This document shows, one piece after another, positions 13,001 through 25,055 of a DNA stretch of 64,000 nt. This DNA is from Taiwanofungus camphoratus (Eukaryota; Basidiomycota; Agaricomycetes; Polyporales; Taiwanofungaceae): NCBI GenBank assembly GCA_003999685.1, contig CP021224.1, positions 2,356,001 to 2,420,000 on the forward strand, given 5' to 3'. The notes under the pieces were generated by a model. It was not told the DNA's origin and did no database searches. It saw only the letters and a program-made list of their open reading frames with translations. Made by a program: the position numbers and the translations under genes. Positions within the stretch are counted from its first letter, which is position 1; the number at the start of each line of letters is the position of its first letter.

Positions 13001-14781
13001 TCCACTGACCATCTCCGTTGTAGGATGCTCCACTTGTAGACGAGGGTTCAGTTCCAAGAAGTGAAACACGTCCTCGGCGTGACTGTACAGGTCTGTACCA
13101 ATCGTAAAGAGTTAGTAGAATCTTAAGAAATCGTATCGACCGCTTACATTCCACCGTGCCAGCACTCACGTAGCCGACTAATTTTGCCAGTCTCACAGCA
13201 GCACGCTCCATCTCTTCGAAAGTGTCTGACTTCGCGATCGTTACTGGAGCCTCCTCAATGATCTTCTGGTGACGACGCTGCACTGAACAGTCGCGGCCAA
13301 ATAGAGAGATCGCATTGCCATACTGGTCGGCGAGGAGTTGGACTTCCAGGTGGCGAGCCTGCCCCGCAAGCTTCATGATGAAAATAGGGGACCCTGTGAA
13401 GCATTGAGTGAGCAACGACACATATCCAAAAACTATCACTATTACCAGGGATTTCTCCAGCAACAGCATGAAACGCATTCTTGAATGCTTCGGGTGCCTC
13501 CACTTTCCGGATACCCTTCCCTCCACCACCCTCACTAGCCTTGATCATTATAGGGTATCCAATCTGTTCCGCCCTCTCCAAACCCTCCTCCACCGTGGTC
13601 ACGCAGGCTCGCATGTAAACATCATCGGGGACCGTTACAAAGCCCTGCTCTGACAGCACTGTCTGTGCGATTCCCGTGCCCGACCACGGCATCGTAGGCA
13701 CCTCTGCGCTCTGTGCGACGATCGTGCTCGAGATCTTATCTCCCAGACTTCTCATCGCGCTCCCCGGCGGCCCGATAAACACGATCTTATTCGCCGCCAA
13801 GCTCTCAGGCAGACGCGGGTTCTCTGACGCATGCCCCCACCCTGCCCACACCGCATGAACCCCCGAGCGCTCGGCGACGTCGACGATCAAATCTACATTA
13901 GCGTAGTTGTTGTTGTTGGAGCCCCCCGGTACTTCAACGTACCGGTCCGCCATGCGGATGTACTCCGCGTTGACCTTCAAATCCTCCGGCGTTGCCATCA
14001 CTGTGAACTCCACCGCCCGCTCCGTTCCGAATGTCTCGTAACTCCATTGCCTGATAGACCGAATCTCTTTCACAGCAGCAATACCTGAGACAGCGAACAT
14101 CAGTGGAAGCAAGAACGTTCACACCGCCAAAGACCAACCGTTGTTAGCAATGAGAACCTGATGAGGCACGTTAGTCAAATGAAATATTGACAGAATAATG
14201 GTCAGGAAAGGATTAGACTAAGCGCCATGTGAAGCCTGATGGTCCCAAACCCGTAACATTCCCGAGCTGTCACCGAATTCATCGGGGACTGTCAAGCCCA
14301 GCTACTCCTGGAGGTTACTCGTGATGGGCCACCCGGGCAGTCTCAACACTCTACATCCGAGGTAAGAGAGTAGCCATCGACAAGTCGTCAAGAGATGTCG
14401 GGCCATTCAAAAGCGTATCCTTGACTGCGCGGTCAGTGAACCAGTGTTCACTAACCAGAGACATGACCCCAAGATCTCATCTCTTGGAGTCAAAATTGAC
14501 CTGTGTAACTCATCACCTAGTACGCCAGCTCACGGCAGACCCTCATGCAAAACCGATGCTCTGCAAAAAACATACAGAGGAAGAAATCGCTACGATGGGC
14601 TCACCTTTGTGATGACAGTATGACCGCCGTGACTCTTCACGAAGTCAGATACAGGGCCTGACGGAGCCTTGTCCAGTGTATTTCCGCCTAGTCGTGCAAG
14701 TCATGTGGCCGCGCCCGTACCCCAAGGTACCGAGAACATACCTATGAACTGGGCAACTTTTGAATGATCGTAGGCAGCCAT
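7093..14781 (-). CDS. ACC1: Acetyl-CoA carboxylase (cytosolic, multifunctional)
   Basis: This enzyme makes malonyl-CoA, the committed step of fatty-acid synthesis. All domains of a eukaryotic ACC appear in order, roughly 2,200 residues. The biotin carboxylase has ATP-grasp loop [25 protein letters not shown] and [15 protein letters not shown]. The biotin carrier has the MKMYMPL motif at the splice near 11932, where Lys is biotinylated. A long central region follows. The carboxyltransferase exon (about 7583-10483) carries [32 protein letters not shown] and [19 protein letters not shown]. The start [14 protein letters not shown] at 14781 is followed by [20 protein letters not shown]. An unusually long intron of about 450 nt (near 14607-14160) precedes the tiny VLIANNG exon. 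The stop at 7093 is the simplest reading; the last residues are poorly conserved in the family. Confidence 0.96.
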
Positions 14782-16611
14782 GGCCGAGGATTGTGACTTC
14801 CGCTCAAAGGTGTAAAAAATGGTGAAGAGGATGGAGCGAACGCCTTGCCCAGATTTAACCTTGTTTCAAGACGCCTTCGGCGTGTCCCCAACAATTTCAG
14901 CTTACATAAGCACTGCTGGGGCTGGGGTGAGGGACCCGAGTGCGCATAATTTTGGCAATTGAAAGGTTCGGTGTGAGTGTGATATTGATGTTTTTACACA
15001 GATGCTTCAAACTGGATATGAATCACAAGTAGGGATACGAAAGGAAAGCAAGAGCTATGATCATTAGAATTAAAGCAGTGCCGCAGCAAGCGCTAATCTG
15101 CCAAGTGATCTCCAAGATCTGCGGAGGACCTTGTCCGGAACATACTTATCTATGTACCATTGTCCACAAGCCTTCAAGTTTGTCTCAGCTAGAATAGTCA
15201 ATGCCTAGCTACGTTAGTACCATGAGCGTTCAGCGGCCTAAGGACTTGGTTGTTTCGTTGTAGTACCCATGCCAAACGACTACCTCTCAAGGCGCTAATA
15301 ATTCTAGTGCTAGAAGTTCTATGCCAGTCGGTCTCTGAGCACTTCATTTCATTATTTGACGTGAGTCCTTCAGTTTGCTATCATCAGCCTGTCATGTAGG
15401 CGCGTTCGATGTAGTGTTTCATTGTGTTCGAGTACATCACGATGGAGTCATGTCCCGGCGTGTTCTGAGTGCGTATTGTTATCATCGTCGAGAAATCTTC
15501 ACAATACGCATGTATCTTGCACTCTCGAAGTAGCAGCCTTTGTATAGCACCATTGCACAAAGATCCGATGTGTTTGAAAGCCATACGGAGGTTGTACAGC
15601 TGGTTAGAGCTGGGGGCTATGGAAGTTATGGAGGCGAAGAGAACAGCAGGTCTAGGATCCACGCTCAAGGTCGAATTTTCTGCTTTTGAGCCTGATGTGT
15701 ACTCGTTGCCTTCTCCACTCCGTTAGATCTGAATGCACATTAAAACAGGTCAATTGGGGGAACTTCACCAATAATCCAAGGGAAGACATGTACATCAATG
15801 TAATCTGCTGCCGCCGCACCGATTTCGTCGACCCCCCCTGTACATTTCGCCATATTGCATAACTATTGTCTCAACCCGCCGTTTTCTGCAAGAACTGCTC
15901 TAAAAACCTGTCAGAAATGGGTCAATTACTCGGAGCTCATACATCTCAAGCTGGAATATACAAGAACCAATTCGATTGCCAAGATCTCTGTCCTGGGGCA
16001 CGCCCGGTTGAACGTTTTATCTGAAATCGAGAAATAATAAGCTCGGGAGATGGCCATGCGAGGTTCAGGATGTGAAGGTCATAGACAGGAGAGAAACGCC
16101 GTTCCCAGTGTTTCACGGACATAATAGAAATATTCCTAATATCCTGTACATGAAACGCTGTCCAGATCCTCATATACTGTCGTCAGAGTATGAGGACATC
16201 CCCTGGATCATTTTAATTTGAGTAATCTCAGCATCGCTGAGTGCAATAATTTCTCGAGTGGCGATATTCGAAAGTTGTACGAAGCTCGTGAAATTGCATG
16301 CGCGAAAGCAGGATACGCCGAAGACGAAGGTTCCACCAGTGTCATTTCTATCCTCAATATATTGATCGCCAAGTGTGGGAAGATGACCCCAGTGAGTAAG
16401 ATATACACCGAAAGAGCCGGGGAGCCTTGATTTCATGGCAGAACGAGACCGGCGTCCGAATGGATTTGTGTCGTGAAACCAATGCGAATATAAATACAAG
16501 AGTCGAGTCTCGCCTGCTTTCCTAAATGTCGAAAAATGTCGAATTACATTAGATGTGAGCACGATGTGGGCTTGGCGCCTCATCGATACTGAAAACTTCT
16601 ATTGAACTATT
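14782..16611. other. Intergenic region, no recognised gene
   Basis: This 1.8-kb stretch lies upstream of ACC1 and downstream of the ArgJ gene. The part next to 14781 should be the ACC1 promoter. Several frames of 60-137 codons exist, for example minus 16170-16583 and 15384-15668, but none shows a domain, a consistent splice pattern or a sensible start. One minus frame at 16208-16408 is rather hydrophobic (GVIFPHLAINILRIEM) and could be a relic of a membrane protein exon; this is only a guess. Confidence 0.3.
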
Positions 16612-18288
16612 TTAACTTCTGTAATCTCCGTTGATTCTCACATATTCCTAAAGCCCACATCGTTAGCGCCTTGCTATTAAACAAAGACAAGAAGCGGCAG
16701 GGACGTACGTAGCTGAAGTCGCAGGTCCAGTATTTCGCACCTTCCTTCCCAAGTCCTAGATCGACCCTAACCTCCAGATCTTCCATGCTCAAAATTTCCT
16801 TTGCCCGTACTTCGTCAACTATTTTCGGTTCACCATTCACCAGGAGAAGTAACGCTGGGGAACCATCTGTTGGAATGAAGGAGACGCTGACGCGTGTTGG
16901 ATCGAGAGGAGCGGAGAGACGGACGGAACCCATGGCGGCCAAGATGCGGCCCCAACTGCAAATTAGCACATACCGAAGTTAACGTCTCACAGATACATAA
17001 CACAATCTGATAAAGTGGAGCTTCGCAAAGATACGATGGAGAAAACCATGACAATCCCTTTGATGGACAACGATCCGTGCGACCTTGCGACTATATTTCC
17101 TTTGAAGTTGATCAAAAAGAGCACTTACTTCGCGTCCTCCCCATAGAGAGCAGTTTTGACCAACGCAGACGTCGATATGCGTGAGGCGATGTTGTGCGCA
17201 TCGCCGTAAGTCGGAGCACCCTAAATATAAACATTCTGAGTATATTTCGCCCAATTACACCAGCGGATGAAGCTCACCTCAACAGTCACAGTCACAAATT
17301 TCGTAGCCCCTTCACCGTCTCTTACGACCAACTGTGCAAGATCTGCCGCAAACGACGTAAGTTCATCTCTGAAAACCTCGTACGCATCCTTATCGTCTTC
17401 TTCATCAATCAATTTTGGTACACCTGGACCGTTAGAAGCTGCAGCTCCATTAGCCAGCACCAATATCGTATCATTTGTCGACATATCTCCATCCACACTG
17501 ATAGAATTGAAACTGCGGTCTACTGCATATGCCAATGCAGATTGCAAACTGCGCGGCGAGACAGCCGCGTCGGTCAGAATACAACCAAGAAGTGTAGCGT
17601 GCAGCTGCCCGGACGGCCTAGGTGGGCCCATATCTGGATGGATCATTCCCGCGCCCTTGTCCATGCCTGCCATCCTGAACTCCTTGCCGTTGATTGTAAA
17701 GGTCCGAGCGCGAAGTTTCGGGAATGTGTCAGTGGTCATGAACGCTTTCGCCGCTCTTTCCCATGAGGCGAAAGTCGAGCCAAGCGCAGATAGGCTGTCC
17801 TTGTTTGTGGTAGATTGAGATTGGATACCAGCGATAATCTTTGAAATGGGTAGTGTCTGGCCAATGACGCCTGTAGACATGACCAACGTTTCGCTTTCTT
17901 TTGCATCAGCAGGCTGAACGAGTGCGTCTGTAGTGTGGACCATCGCCCATGCATCTTCCATGCCCTGCTTTCCCGTCACAGCGTTTGCGCAGCCGCTGTT
18001 AACTACAACTGCTCGAGCTTGGCCGCCATTCCGCCGCAGGACCTCCTCAGAGACCACGACAGGAGCCGCTTTGAACGCATTACGAGTGAAACAAGCGGCT
18101 GCAGACGCAGGTTGGGGCGTCGTAGACAATATCAATGCGAGATCAAGTAATCCTTTCTTTTTAATGCCACAATGTAACCCAGTCAGGGCATAGCCTTTTG
18201 GGAATGCAGTGTCAGGTATTGAAGCATGAAGGTGTGCTTTGGGAGGTGGTACTCGGGGAGTGATAGTCGACAGTAAGCGCTTCCACAT
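16612..18288 (-). CDS. ARG7: Mitochondrial ornithine acetyltransferase / N-acetylglutamate synthase (ArgJ type)
   Basis: The enzyme moves the acetyl group from N-acetylornithine to glutamate, making the arginine acetyl cycle, and in many species also makes N-acetylglutamate from acetyl-CoA. It acts in the mitochondrial matrix. The first exon (18288-17278, 337 residues) starts with a basic, Ser/Thr-rich presequence [20 protein letters not shown]. It has the family segments [16 protein letters not shown] and [14 protein letters not shown]. The self-cleavage site [10 protein letters not shown] is intact: the Thr near residue 329 becomes the N-terminal nucleophile of the beta chain. Later exons give [26 protein letters not shown] and the terminal [21 protein letters not shown]-like box lies about 50 bp upstream of the start. 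ARG7 is the S. cerevisiae name. Confidence 0.95.
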
Positions 18289-18337
18289 TGAAGGAGGACG
18301 TGAAGAGGAGTCTATCGGAAGTGCTGAGGACGAGCTG

Positions 18338-18349
18338 TCTTTTTATACG
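18338..18349 (-). promoter_or_regulatory. Putative TATA box of the ArgJ gene
   Basis: On the minus strand the sequence GCGTATAAAAAG lies about 50-60 bp before the ArgJ start at 18288. The spacing fits a core promoter, with a short leader. The inference rests on this motif alone. Confidence 0.45.
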
Positions 18350-19967
18350 CAATCAAGCTGTCGTATCGCTATATTCACGCAGTGAGTCAGAGAACGTCTT
18401 TAATGATAAATGTATTCTCCTAGGATCAAAAGCGTTACAGGTCAGACGCCGCGAGCGAACATAGCTGACTGTAGAGACAGACAGCAAAGAGGAGAAATTT
18501 TGCTCTTCCACCGCTCCGTTACTCGTGTTCGCCGAAGTTGACGGTCGAGTGCAGCCCTTTAAAACTGCATCGATGGTTGAAGGGAACCTAAAGAGATTGA
18601 ATGCAGTACTTAGTATGGTCAAAGAATTCCCACGTTCTTGACCCGATCAGGCAACTTCCCACCGTCGCACACACTCGTGCAAACTTTGGCGGTAAACCTT
18701 CAAGACACTCGACACTGGGCGGGACGACGACGACAATGGGCTCGACAAGGTGAGATTTCTACTGACTATTGTCTGGACAGGTTGGAAAGTGCCATAGTGG
18801 AAGCAAATTGGCGTCCTGGCGCAGAACTTGGATGGATGGGTCTTACATGGATTGGATGAAGCTGCTTGCCATGGGCTGCATCCGGTTGCTTAGGGCCTGA
18901 TACCCTCTACTCTACTGTTCCTGTGTTGCGATCATAGGAGGATGCCATCATTAACGTGATGATGCCACAGACTTTATAGCAAGGGACGTGTCCTCGGCCA
19001 CAAACGCGCGAAAAGAAACACTCGCCCCAACACTTCCCTAATTCAGATTGAAGGCGTTGCTACTAAGGAGGATGCGCAATTCTACTTGGGAAAGGTACAT
19101 TCCATGCGTTTCGTTTGTCTCGCCATAACTTACGGATCGATGGCACGCAGCGGATTGCGTATGTGTATCGGGCCAAGAGGGAGATTCAGGGCTCGAAGGT
19201 CCGAGTAATCTGGGGGTTCGTTCGTTACAACTCTCTTCAAGCGTAATTCCGTGTATATTAATTGTGGACGGTGCAGACGTGTCACTCGCCCTCATGGCAA
19301 CTCTGGTGTTGTAAAATCGAAGTTCAGGTCGAACCTGCCACCCCACGCGTTTGGTGCTAGCGTTCGAGTAGTACGTGCAAATAACAGTATAGTAGGCTGT
19401 AATCACCACTGACTTGACATTGCTTATAGATGCTTTACCCATCTACTATCTGATTTATCGTTTACTCGTATCTCTGGCGTCCTGTTATGTGTCTACACAA
19501 TGCAGATATGACATGCCCCATGGCCTGCATGCTCTCCCCGCTTTTTCTGATGTTGAAAAAGTCTGATGTATCAAGAGGAACAAGCAACATATATTACTGT
19601 CCTGCTCTTTTTTTTTCCCTCGGTGTGCACGGAAAGTCGCAACCATTGAAGCAGCTCTCAAGCATTCCTCGAGTTTAGCATATAACTTGTAGCAACGTTG
19701 TCATGAGGTGTGATGCTGTACAGCATGGATTATGGAGCTGGCGTTCCCCCCACAAACCTAGATGATCTATGCTGGCGGACGTGCACACAATTATTTCCAA
19801 CGAGTCATGCTCGAATGCTCCAAGCCCTTCGACATGCGAACGCAGTACTAGATACAAAATACAATCTCATGGTATATGTTCTCCTTCAACGTTCAAGGTC
19901 CAAATGTCCCTTTCTAAAACCTGTCTACCCAAACGCCACCGTTCTGCAACTTGTCGTACCATGATGG
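18350..19967. other. Intergenic region, no recognised gene
   Basis: This region lies between the ArgJ promoter and the 3' end of the membrane-protein gene that stops at 19968. A minus-strand frame of 89 codons at 18353-18622 starts MTILSTAFNLFRFPSTIDAV and could be a small mitochondrial protein upstream of ArgJ, but I cannot match it to a family and it may be chance. The rest shows short frames only, and a poly-T stretch near 19610. Confidence 0.3.
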
Positions 19968-21335
19968 TCATTTCCATACGAGTTTCCCGTTCTCATCTAC
20001 ATATGCTGTCATGCCCCCACTAGCCGTCTTGCTTGACTTGCCATAGTGCTCCGCTATCTTCGTGTGCTCGAGCTCCCGCTTGTGCTTCGCTAGTCGTGCT
20101 TGCCGTTCCGCCTCTGCTTCGGCTTTGGCCGCCTTCTGCGCATCGCGCTTGGCTGCATTTTGTCGCTGTTTCTTCGTCAACGACTCAGGAGCCGTTTGCG
20201 CTGGGGTCTGCTGAGAGGGGATTTTATTCAACTCTATGGTGGTGTGCAAGTCAATCATGAGTCGTCAAGGAGGTGGTGTGATTTGAACAGAAAACCTCAC
20301 TTGAACGAGCTCGGCTCTTCACGACACCCCATCCGCCATCATCTTCGCCATCGGCATCATCAGCAGTCCCCCTCGAGTCGTCCACGTCTTCATAATCTCC
20401 CCACGAAAAGCCGGTTGCTGGTCTGTCATTAGGTCCAGGCTGGATGCGCATTACACGTGCAAGGCTTGGATAGTCAGGGGTCTCAAGCATGCTGGAACAC
20501 AAACAGGACAATGTCAGCGGCACTAAATCGCGCATAGCGAGAGGGAACGCAACTCATCCACACCGGTCTTACGCGGCTTTGGCAACAACTTCTCCGCTAG
20601 CGTTCTGCGATTTTCGGACGACGGGCCAAGGCGGCTGTCAAGCTCATCCTCCGAATGCTCCGCGACCGAGGAAGAGTTCCCAGTCACAGAAGTCGTGGTG
20701 ACGCCCACATCGCTGGTAGAAACTTCGGGTGGTTTCTCTACCCCAGCCGGACCCTCGGCCTTGAGCAGCTGCTGCGTTGCACCCCTTCGCCTCGAGTCCA
20801 CTCGGGTCCAAGTCGTTTCATCATCGGGCGGTGGGGCTGCGTGCGCTTTTGATACGGAATTTCTTTTCGTCTTGGAGAGCGACGGACGAGGAAGAATCGA
20901 TACATGGGACTCGGGGGCCGTGGCAGACGACTCTGATAAGGCGTCATCAGGAGCAACCCGCGGGACGCCGCCGACCGGTGTAACCGCTTTCTTTCCCTTC
21001 TTCTTCTTCTTCGGCTTGGTGCGCTCCGTAGGCGGTTCGCCCTCTGGAAGGACAGGCTGCGAGTCAAAGTCGCCTGGAATGACAAGAGGAAACTGTACGA
21101 CGATGGGACTTGCTGCTGTCGACGCTGCTTGGGACGAAAACGCGCCTTGCTTATCTGCAGACGCTGCCTTCTTATTCTTCTTTTTGTCCGAAACCGATGC
21201 TGACCCTGGCTTTGTGGCCTGAGAAGTTGTCTGCGCATCAAAGTGTACATAACCATACGCCAGAGCTGCGGCTCCTGCAATGACAAGCGTGACAGCAGTG
21301 GTCTCTGTCGAAATATAACTTTGTGCTGAGCCCAT
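19968..21335 (-). CDS. Single-pass membrane protein with Lys-rich C-terminus, function unknown
   Basis: Three exons join well: about 21335-20560, then one starting near MLETPDYPSLARVMRIQPGP, then one ending at 19968. The protein is about 410 residues. Residues about 13-33 (AVTLVIAGAAALAYGYVHF) form one membrane helix after the short head MGSAQSYISTETT. The long middle is disordered, with KPKKKKKGKKA and Ser/Pro-rich stretches. An acidic, Trp-containing segment (FSWGDYEDVDDSRG) follows. The C-terminus is a charged helix (ESLTKKQRQNAAKRDAQKAA) ending in GGMTAYVDENGKLVWK. The tail resembles ribosome- or ER-associated charged helices, but I do not recognise a named family. I chose the Met at 21335 because the six codons before it are unlike fungal N-termini. 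Confidence 0.75.
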
Positions 21336-21706
21336 GGTCGGATAGACGATCAAAGGATTGTAGATATTATGAATGCAAACCTCGGTCGGAAAGGGTTGAT
21401 TGAAAATAGACTTTCGTGTGAGCTAAGTACGATCAGGAGAGTACTAGGTCACACATGCTACATATCTAGGTGCACCAATATGTACAAATAGCGCTTCATG
21501 AATCATTTATATACATCTGTTCTGAAAAACATGTCCTTGTAATTTGGAGCAAGAGGGCATAGATGTATTTGCAGTACATTTCAAAGCTAGTCACAAGGAA
21601 CACTAGAATGAGTAAAAGTACAACAGAAGCATTGGTGTCGTCATTTACATGCTCCTGAAAAAGAATGGTTTTCTCATCAGTGATAAGATTGCTATTTGTT
21701 CTTAAC

Positions 21707-22761
21707 TTACCTAGGCAAGTATTTTGCTAAACCAATCTTAACAACATAAACTTGAAAGTCATTTACTTTCACGGCCTCTTTCAAGAACAGAACTTTTTCT
21801 GCCTCTGGCATCTCTGCTAATGCTTTCAAGCATTCAGCATCCACAACACCTGCTTGAATGAAATTGTCTGCTAGATCTTCCTGGTTTGGATTCAGTGATC
21901 TCAAAAACATTCTGACCGGCCTTGTCCCAGAAGATGCTGAATTTGCACTCAACAATCCCTCCTTCCCTGTGACCTTCAGGGTTGTCTGAGTAGTTCAAGA
22001 ATGTAAGGGCATGAATGTTATGAATGCAAATGACGATCACTGACTGGCTCTGAACTCGCAATGGATTGAATAGGCTGAGATGAAGTGCTCCCCAATGAGG
22101 TAATTCTCATAGCAATAGAATAAATAGTACCTTCTGTATGGAAGAAACAGTCTTCTGCATTGTCAATGGCTGGATATGATCAATTGTGTGAGATAATCTA
22201 ACTGATGGATTGTTGTCAATGTATTTACCTGGCTGTTCTTCTTGCTGGAATTTTCCACTCGAAGACATGGGTGATGGTTGGAAATGGCTGCGTCCACTTT
22301 GCGGGTGGTGTTCTTCTTTCGCTTACATTTCCTATACTCATACTTTGTGTGTTCCAGACGGCTGCGCATGTACGCCTCAATAGGCCATGCATTTTGGTAG
22401 CGGTCAACCCACGGGAACTTCTTGCGAGCCTAAGTATGTCAACATGAGTTACAATTAATAGGGACAGTGAAAATTTGAGCAAACCTCTTCGAAAAACAAT
22501 TCCCACCTTTGCTCATCCTGGTCTTTAAATGTGAACCTCTCATCTAGATACGTGGGTGCGATGTCACGCAGTCCTTTCTGACAAACAGATGAGATAAATT
22601 GCATTATAAGTTCATTTCGCACAAGAGCACTGATGCAAACATACTGTGAATGCTCGAAATATAGGTAACTGATGGTGCAGGCCCATTGCGCGAGCGACCG
22701 AGGGAATGCGTTTCATGGACGCCGGCATGGGGAGGGCAGAATCTGGGATGTTAATGTCCAT
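21707..22761 (-). CDS. Unrecognised multi-exon gene, likely Agaricomycete-specific
   Basis: The first exons connect with clear splice signals: MDINIPDSALPMPASMKRIP ... LPIFRAFT, then KGLRDIAPTYLDERFTFKDQ ... WELFFEE, then ARKKFPWVDRYQNAWPIEAY followed by a run of basic residues (EYRKCKRKKNTTRK). The last exon, ending at 21707, encodes a short helical module with FIQAGVVDAECLKALAEMP and EKVLFLKEAVKVNDFQVYVV. From memory, similar helical C-terminal modules recur in expanded, uncharacterised Agaricomycete families; I cannot name one. The middle exon between about 22180 and 21980 is uncertain, because more than one splice choice keeps the frame open. The basic central part could bind nucleic acid, but this is only inference. 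Confidence 0.6.
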
Positions 22762-24335
22762 TGTGCTGATGTCTGTCGTGAACAGTGTAAAATACTAGTA
22801 GTACTAAGATAAGTGAGCAACGTGAAGACATACCGGTCGTGAAACGCGAGACCGAGGGGGCCATAAGGGGCGGCATGGGGATTGAAGTACACCAACTCCC
22901 ATCAAAGGTTTCTTTATATACTCAACATTCGATACGATAATGTTCATCTAGAGATAGCACGTGTTCACCAGGGAATTGACTAGAACATGAGACAGAAGTC
23001 ATTATGCTTCGAAAGCGGTGTCGTGTGAACAGAATATGACACAGCTAGTCTGGAGCTCAGTTGACTTCCAGTGCACGAGGTAACATGTACACTCATTGAT
23101 AATATGGAACCTAGGTATATAAATGCTCCCGGTGCTTCAGTTCAATACGCCGCTCGCATACTGGGAGTCTGCAGACTGTGAGCTGTAGTAATCTCAAGTT
23201 TGCTGCCATTGCAAGTTGTCGAAAAATGGCTCCGTGAAAATGGAGGAACATGAAGCTTAAGCCTCGGCCCTTCTCGAGTCCCAAATCAGCGGCTCCGATC
23301 CCGAGCGCTTATAGGTCAATCTGTTACCGAGCCTTTCATGTTCTTGTTCGTGCAGCCATGTACCTTATGACTTTGAAATTGGTCTGTCGACATTGAGATT
23401 GCCGGAACTGGTTGGTCCCTGTAAGTCATAACATTAAGAAAGCCGTGGTCGATCATCATAGGCGGGAAGACAAGGCAAGTGTATTTCGGCTTGGGTTTGG
23501 CTGAGAAGTCGCTTGAGTACAATGTCAACTTTGATTGCTTATCCGACTGTAATCTTTATTCAATGGAGCCCAGGTTCATGTCTCAATGGTGAGACATTTG
23601 GTCCATCCTGGTCTTTTTCAGGTTGCTTGTCATCGAAAGATGTGAGTTATGCCAATAATATCAATTGACCTTAATTCTTCTCAAAGTAGCAAAGCATACA
23701 TACATCCCATGATTACACTGTCTTACATCATTGCGAGTCATGGCAGTACTGATTCAGGTTTGCTCATGTTCAGGATTCTGTAGTGATCACACCACTTCTG
23801 GACACCACTTTCCGGTGTAGGTGGAGAACAACGTGTATCCCTTCACTTCTATCTCATCGCTGTCATTCGAGGCGCATACTTGCATTATCCTTTCCACAAA
23901 TAGCAACGTCTCTTGGCATGTCAATGGACTGGTATGCGTTGTTGTCTCGACTGTTATTTCAGACCTCCTAGACCGGCTAGCAATTCATGGGTAAGTCGCC
24001 TCACTAGCACAGTCCGAGAGCCTATCTCAGCATTGAAACTTTGCTTTATTGCAGGACTGTAGTTGTTGTGTCGTCAAGTTCTTTCATCTGTTGGGCATTT
24101 TCTACGTAACAGGTGTCGTGGTCATTCACTATCATCTGGGCAAACCGTTGACTGCTGTATCGCAATTTTCACAATGTACGGTGATATGACTACACGATGA
24201 CATATACAATGGGTAGATGCTACAGCAGATCTATGATGGTACTAATACAAAGCTGGCAAAGACAACAGACCACAATCACTGGGACCCACATGAAGTCGCG
24301 GCAATTGAGCATGTAGACACGCACATCGGCTCTGT
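22762..24335. other. Intergenic region, no recognised gene
   Basis: This 1.6-kb stretch between two minus-strand genes has no frame longer than about 70 codons and no domain, tRNA or terminal-repeat structure that I can see. It borders the left arm of the 618-bp inverted repeat. Confidence 0.3.
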
Positions 24336-24782
24336 TCAGTCGGAGTCATCTCCAGTGTTCCATGCGGCAAATGCGTCCTTCTGCATCAAATGCCTCAGCA
24401 TAGCGAGCTCGTAGGCAACAACCTGATATTTGCGCATTGAAAGAGCCCTCAGAGCGTCATGGCACCAATTCTGGCAGTTCCAATTCGGTTCGTTTTTTCT
24501 AACCGGCACATTGGAAAGGACATTCTCCACGGCGGCGAGGTCACTCGTCGGAATGGTGCCTACAAGCAGGCTACCTCTGTAAGAGTCAGGCTTCGTGTAG
24601 GTCGTGTTTGCAATCCTTTCGAATGCGAACGATGCCTCGCCACCTTGCAGGTGGTATACATTTCCGACGGACTTGTTGCCTTGCTTGCCTAGTCGGATGC
24701 AGATTTCCCAATGATATGGAGCTGGTGTACCGTTTGGGAGGATATGTCGCTCGAAATGGACAAGGTATACCCTGTAGGACAT
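24336..24782 (-). CDS. 148-aa protein, copy 1 of an inverted pair (DUF6914-like)
   Basis: A single-exon gene whose protein is identical to that encoded at 30197-30643 on the other strand. It starts MSYRVYLVHFERHILPNGTP and has YHWEICIRLG, GNVYHLQGGEASF, YRGSLLVGTI and PNWNCQNWCHDALRAL. The pattern 'W(E)ICI... G..YH..G ... PxWNCxxWxxxAL' reminds me of the basidiomycete family DUF6914; this is from memory, not a search. No signal peptide or membrane helix. The two conserved Cys with Asn, His and Trp around them could be a catalytic or metal site, but the function is unknown. The gene sits with 184 bp of upstream sequence inside one arm of the repeat. Confidence 0.8.
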   Translation of the reverse strand: MSYRVYLVHFERHILPNGTPAPYHWEICIRLGKQGNKSVGNVYHLQGGEASFAFERIANTTYTKPDSYRGSLLVGTIPTSDLAAVENVLSNVPVRKNEPNWNCQNWCHDALRALSMRKYQVVAYELAMLRHLMQKDAFAAWNTGDDSD

Positions 24783-24966
24783 TGTGATAACAGACTTATT
24801 TCCGAGGTCGGAGCGGTGAGAGGTCTAATCTGTCTAGTTGTCTTGCATGACTTACCTATGACAGGTGCTGGATTATGCGAATAGGATTTATCGGGAGTGA
24901 GTTGATGGAGGTGAGTGTCTGGCCTGCGTCATATATATCTATATTTTCAGGGATGTGGCCTGCGAT
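24349..24966 (-). repeat. Left arm of 618-bp inverted repeat
   Basis: This arm matches 30013-30630 in reverse complement with about nine differences by eye. It covers 184 bp upstream of the start codon and almost the whole coding region. The inner boundary is sharp: sequence beyond 24966 has no counterpart beyond 30013. The outer boundary lies at the end of the coding region. The arms are separated by about 5.0 kb. Confidence 0.92.
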
Positions 24967-25055
24967 CTCGCCGTCAAAGATATTCGCGTAGCCATGATCA
25001 AGAGTTTGTGAAAGTAATTTCATCTCCAGGAGCCGACCAAGACTCCCGTAGATGA

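Noticed and set aside
20695-21222. 175-codon plus frame with FFPFFFFFG-like stretch
   Set aside because: It is the antisense shadow of the Lys-rich part of the membrane-protein gene at 19968-21335.
24459-24692. 77-codon frame repeated in both inverted-repeat arms
   Set aside because: It is duplicated only because it lies opposite the 148-aa gene; the nucleotide differences between copies change its amino acids but not those of the 148-aa protein.
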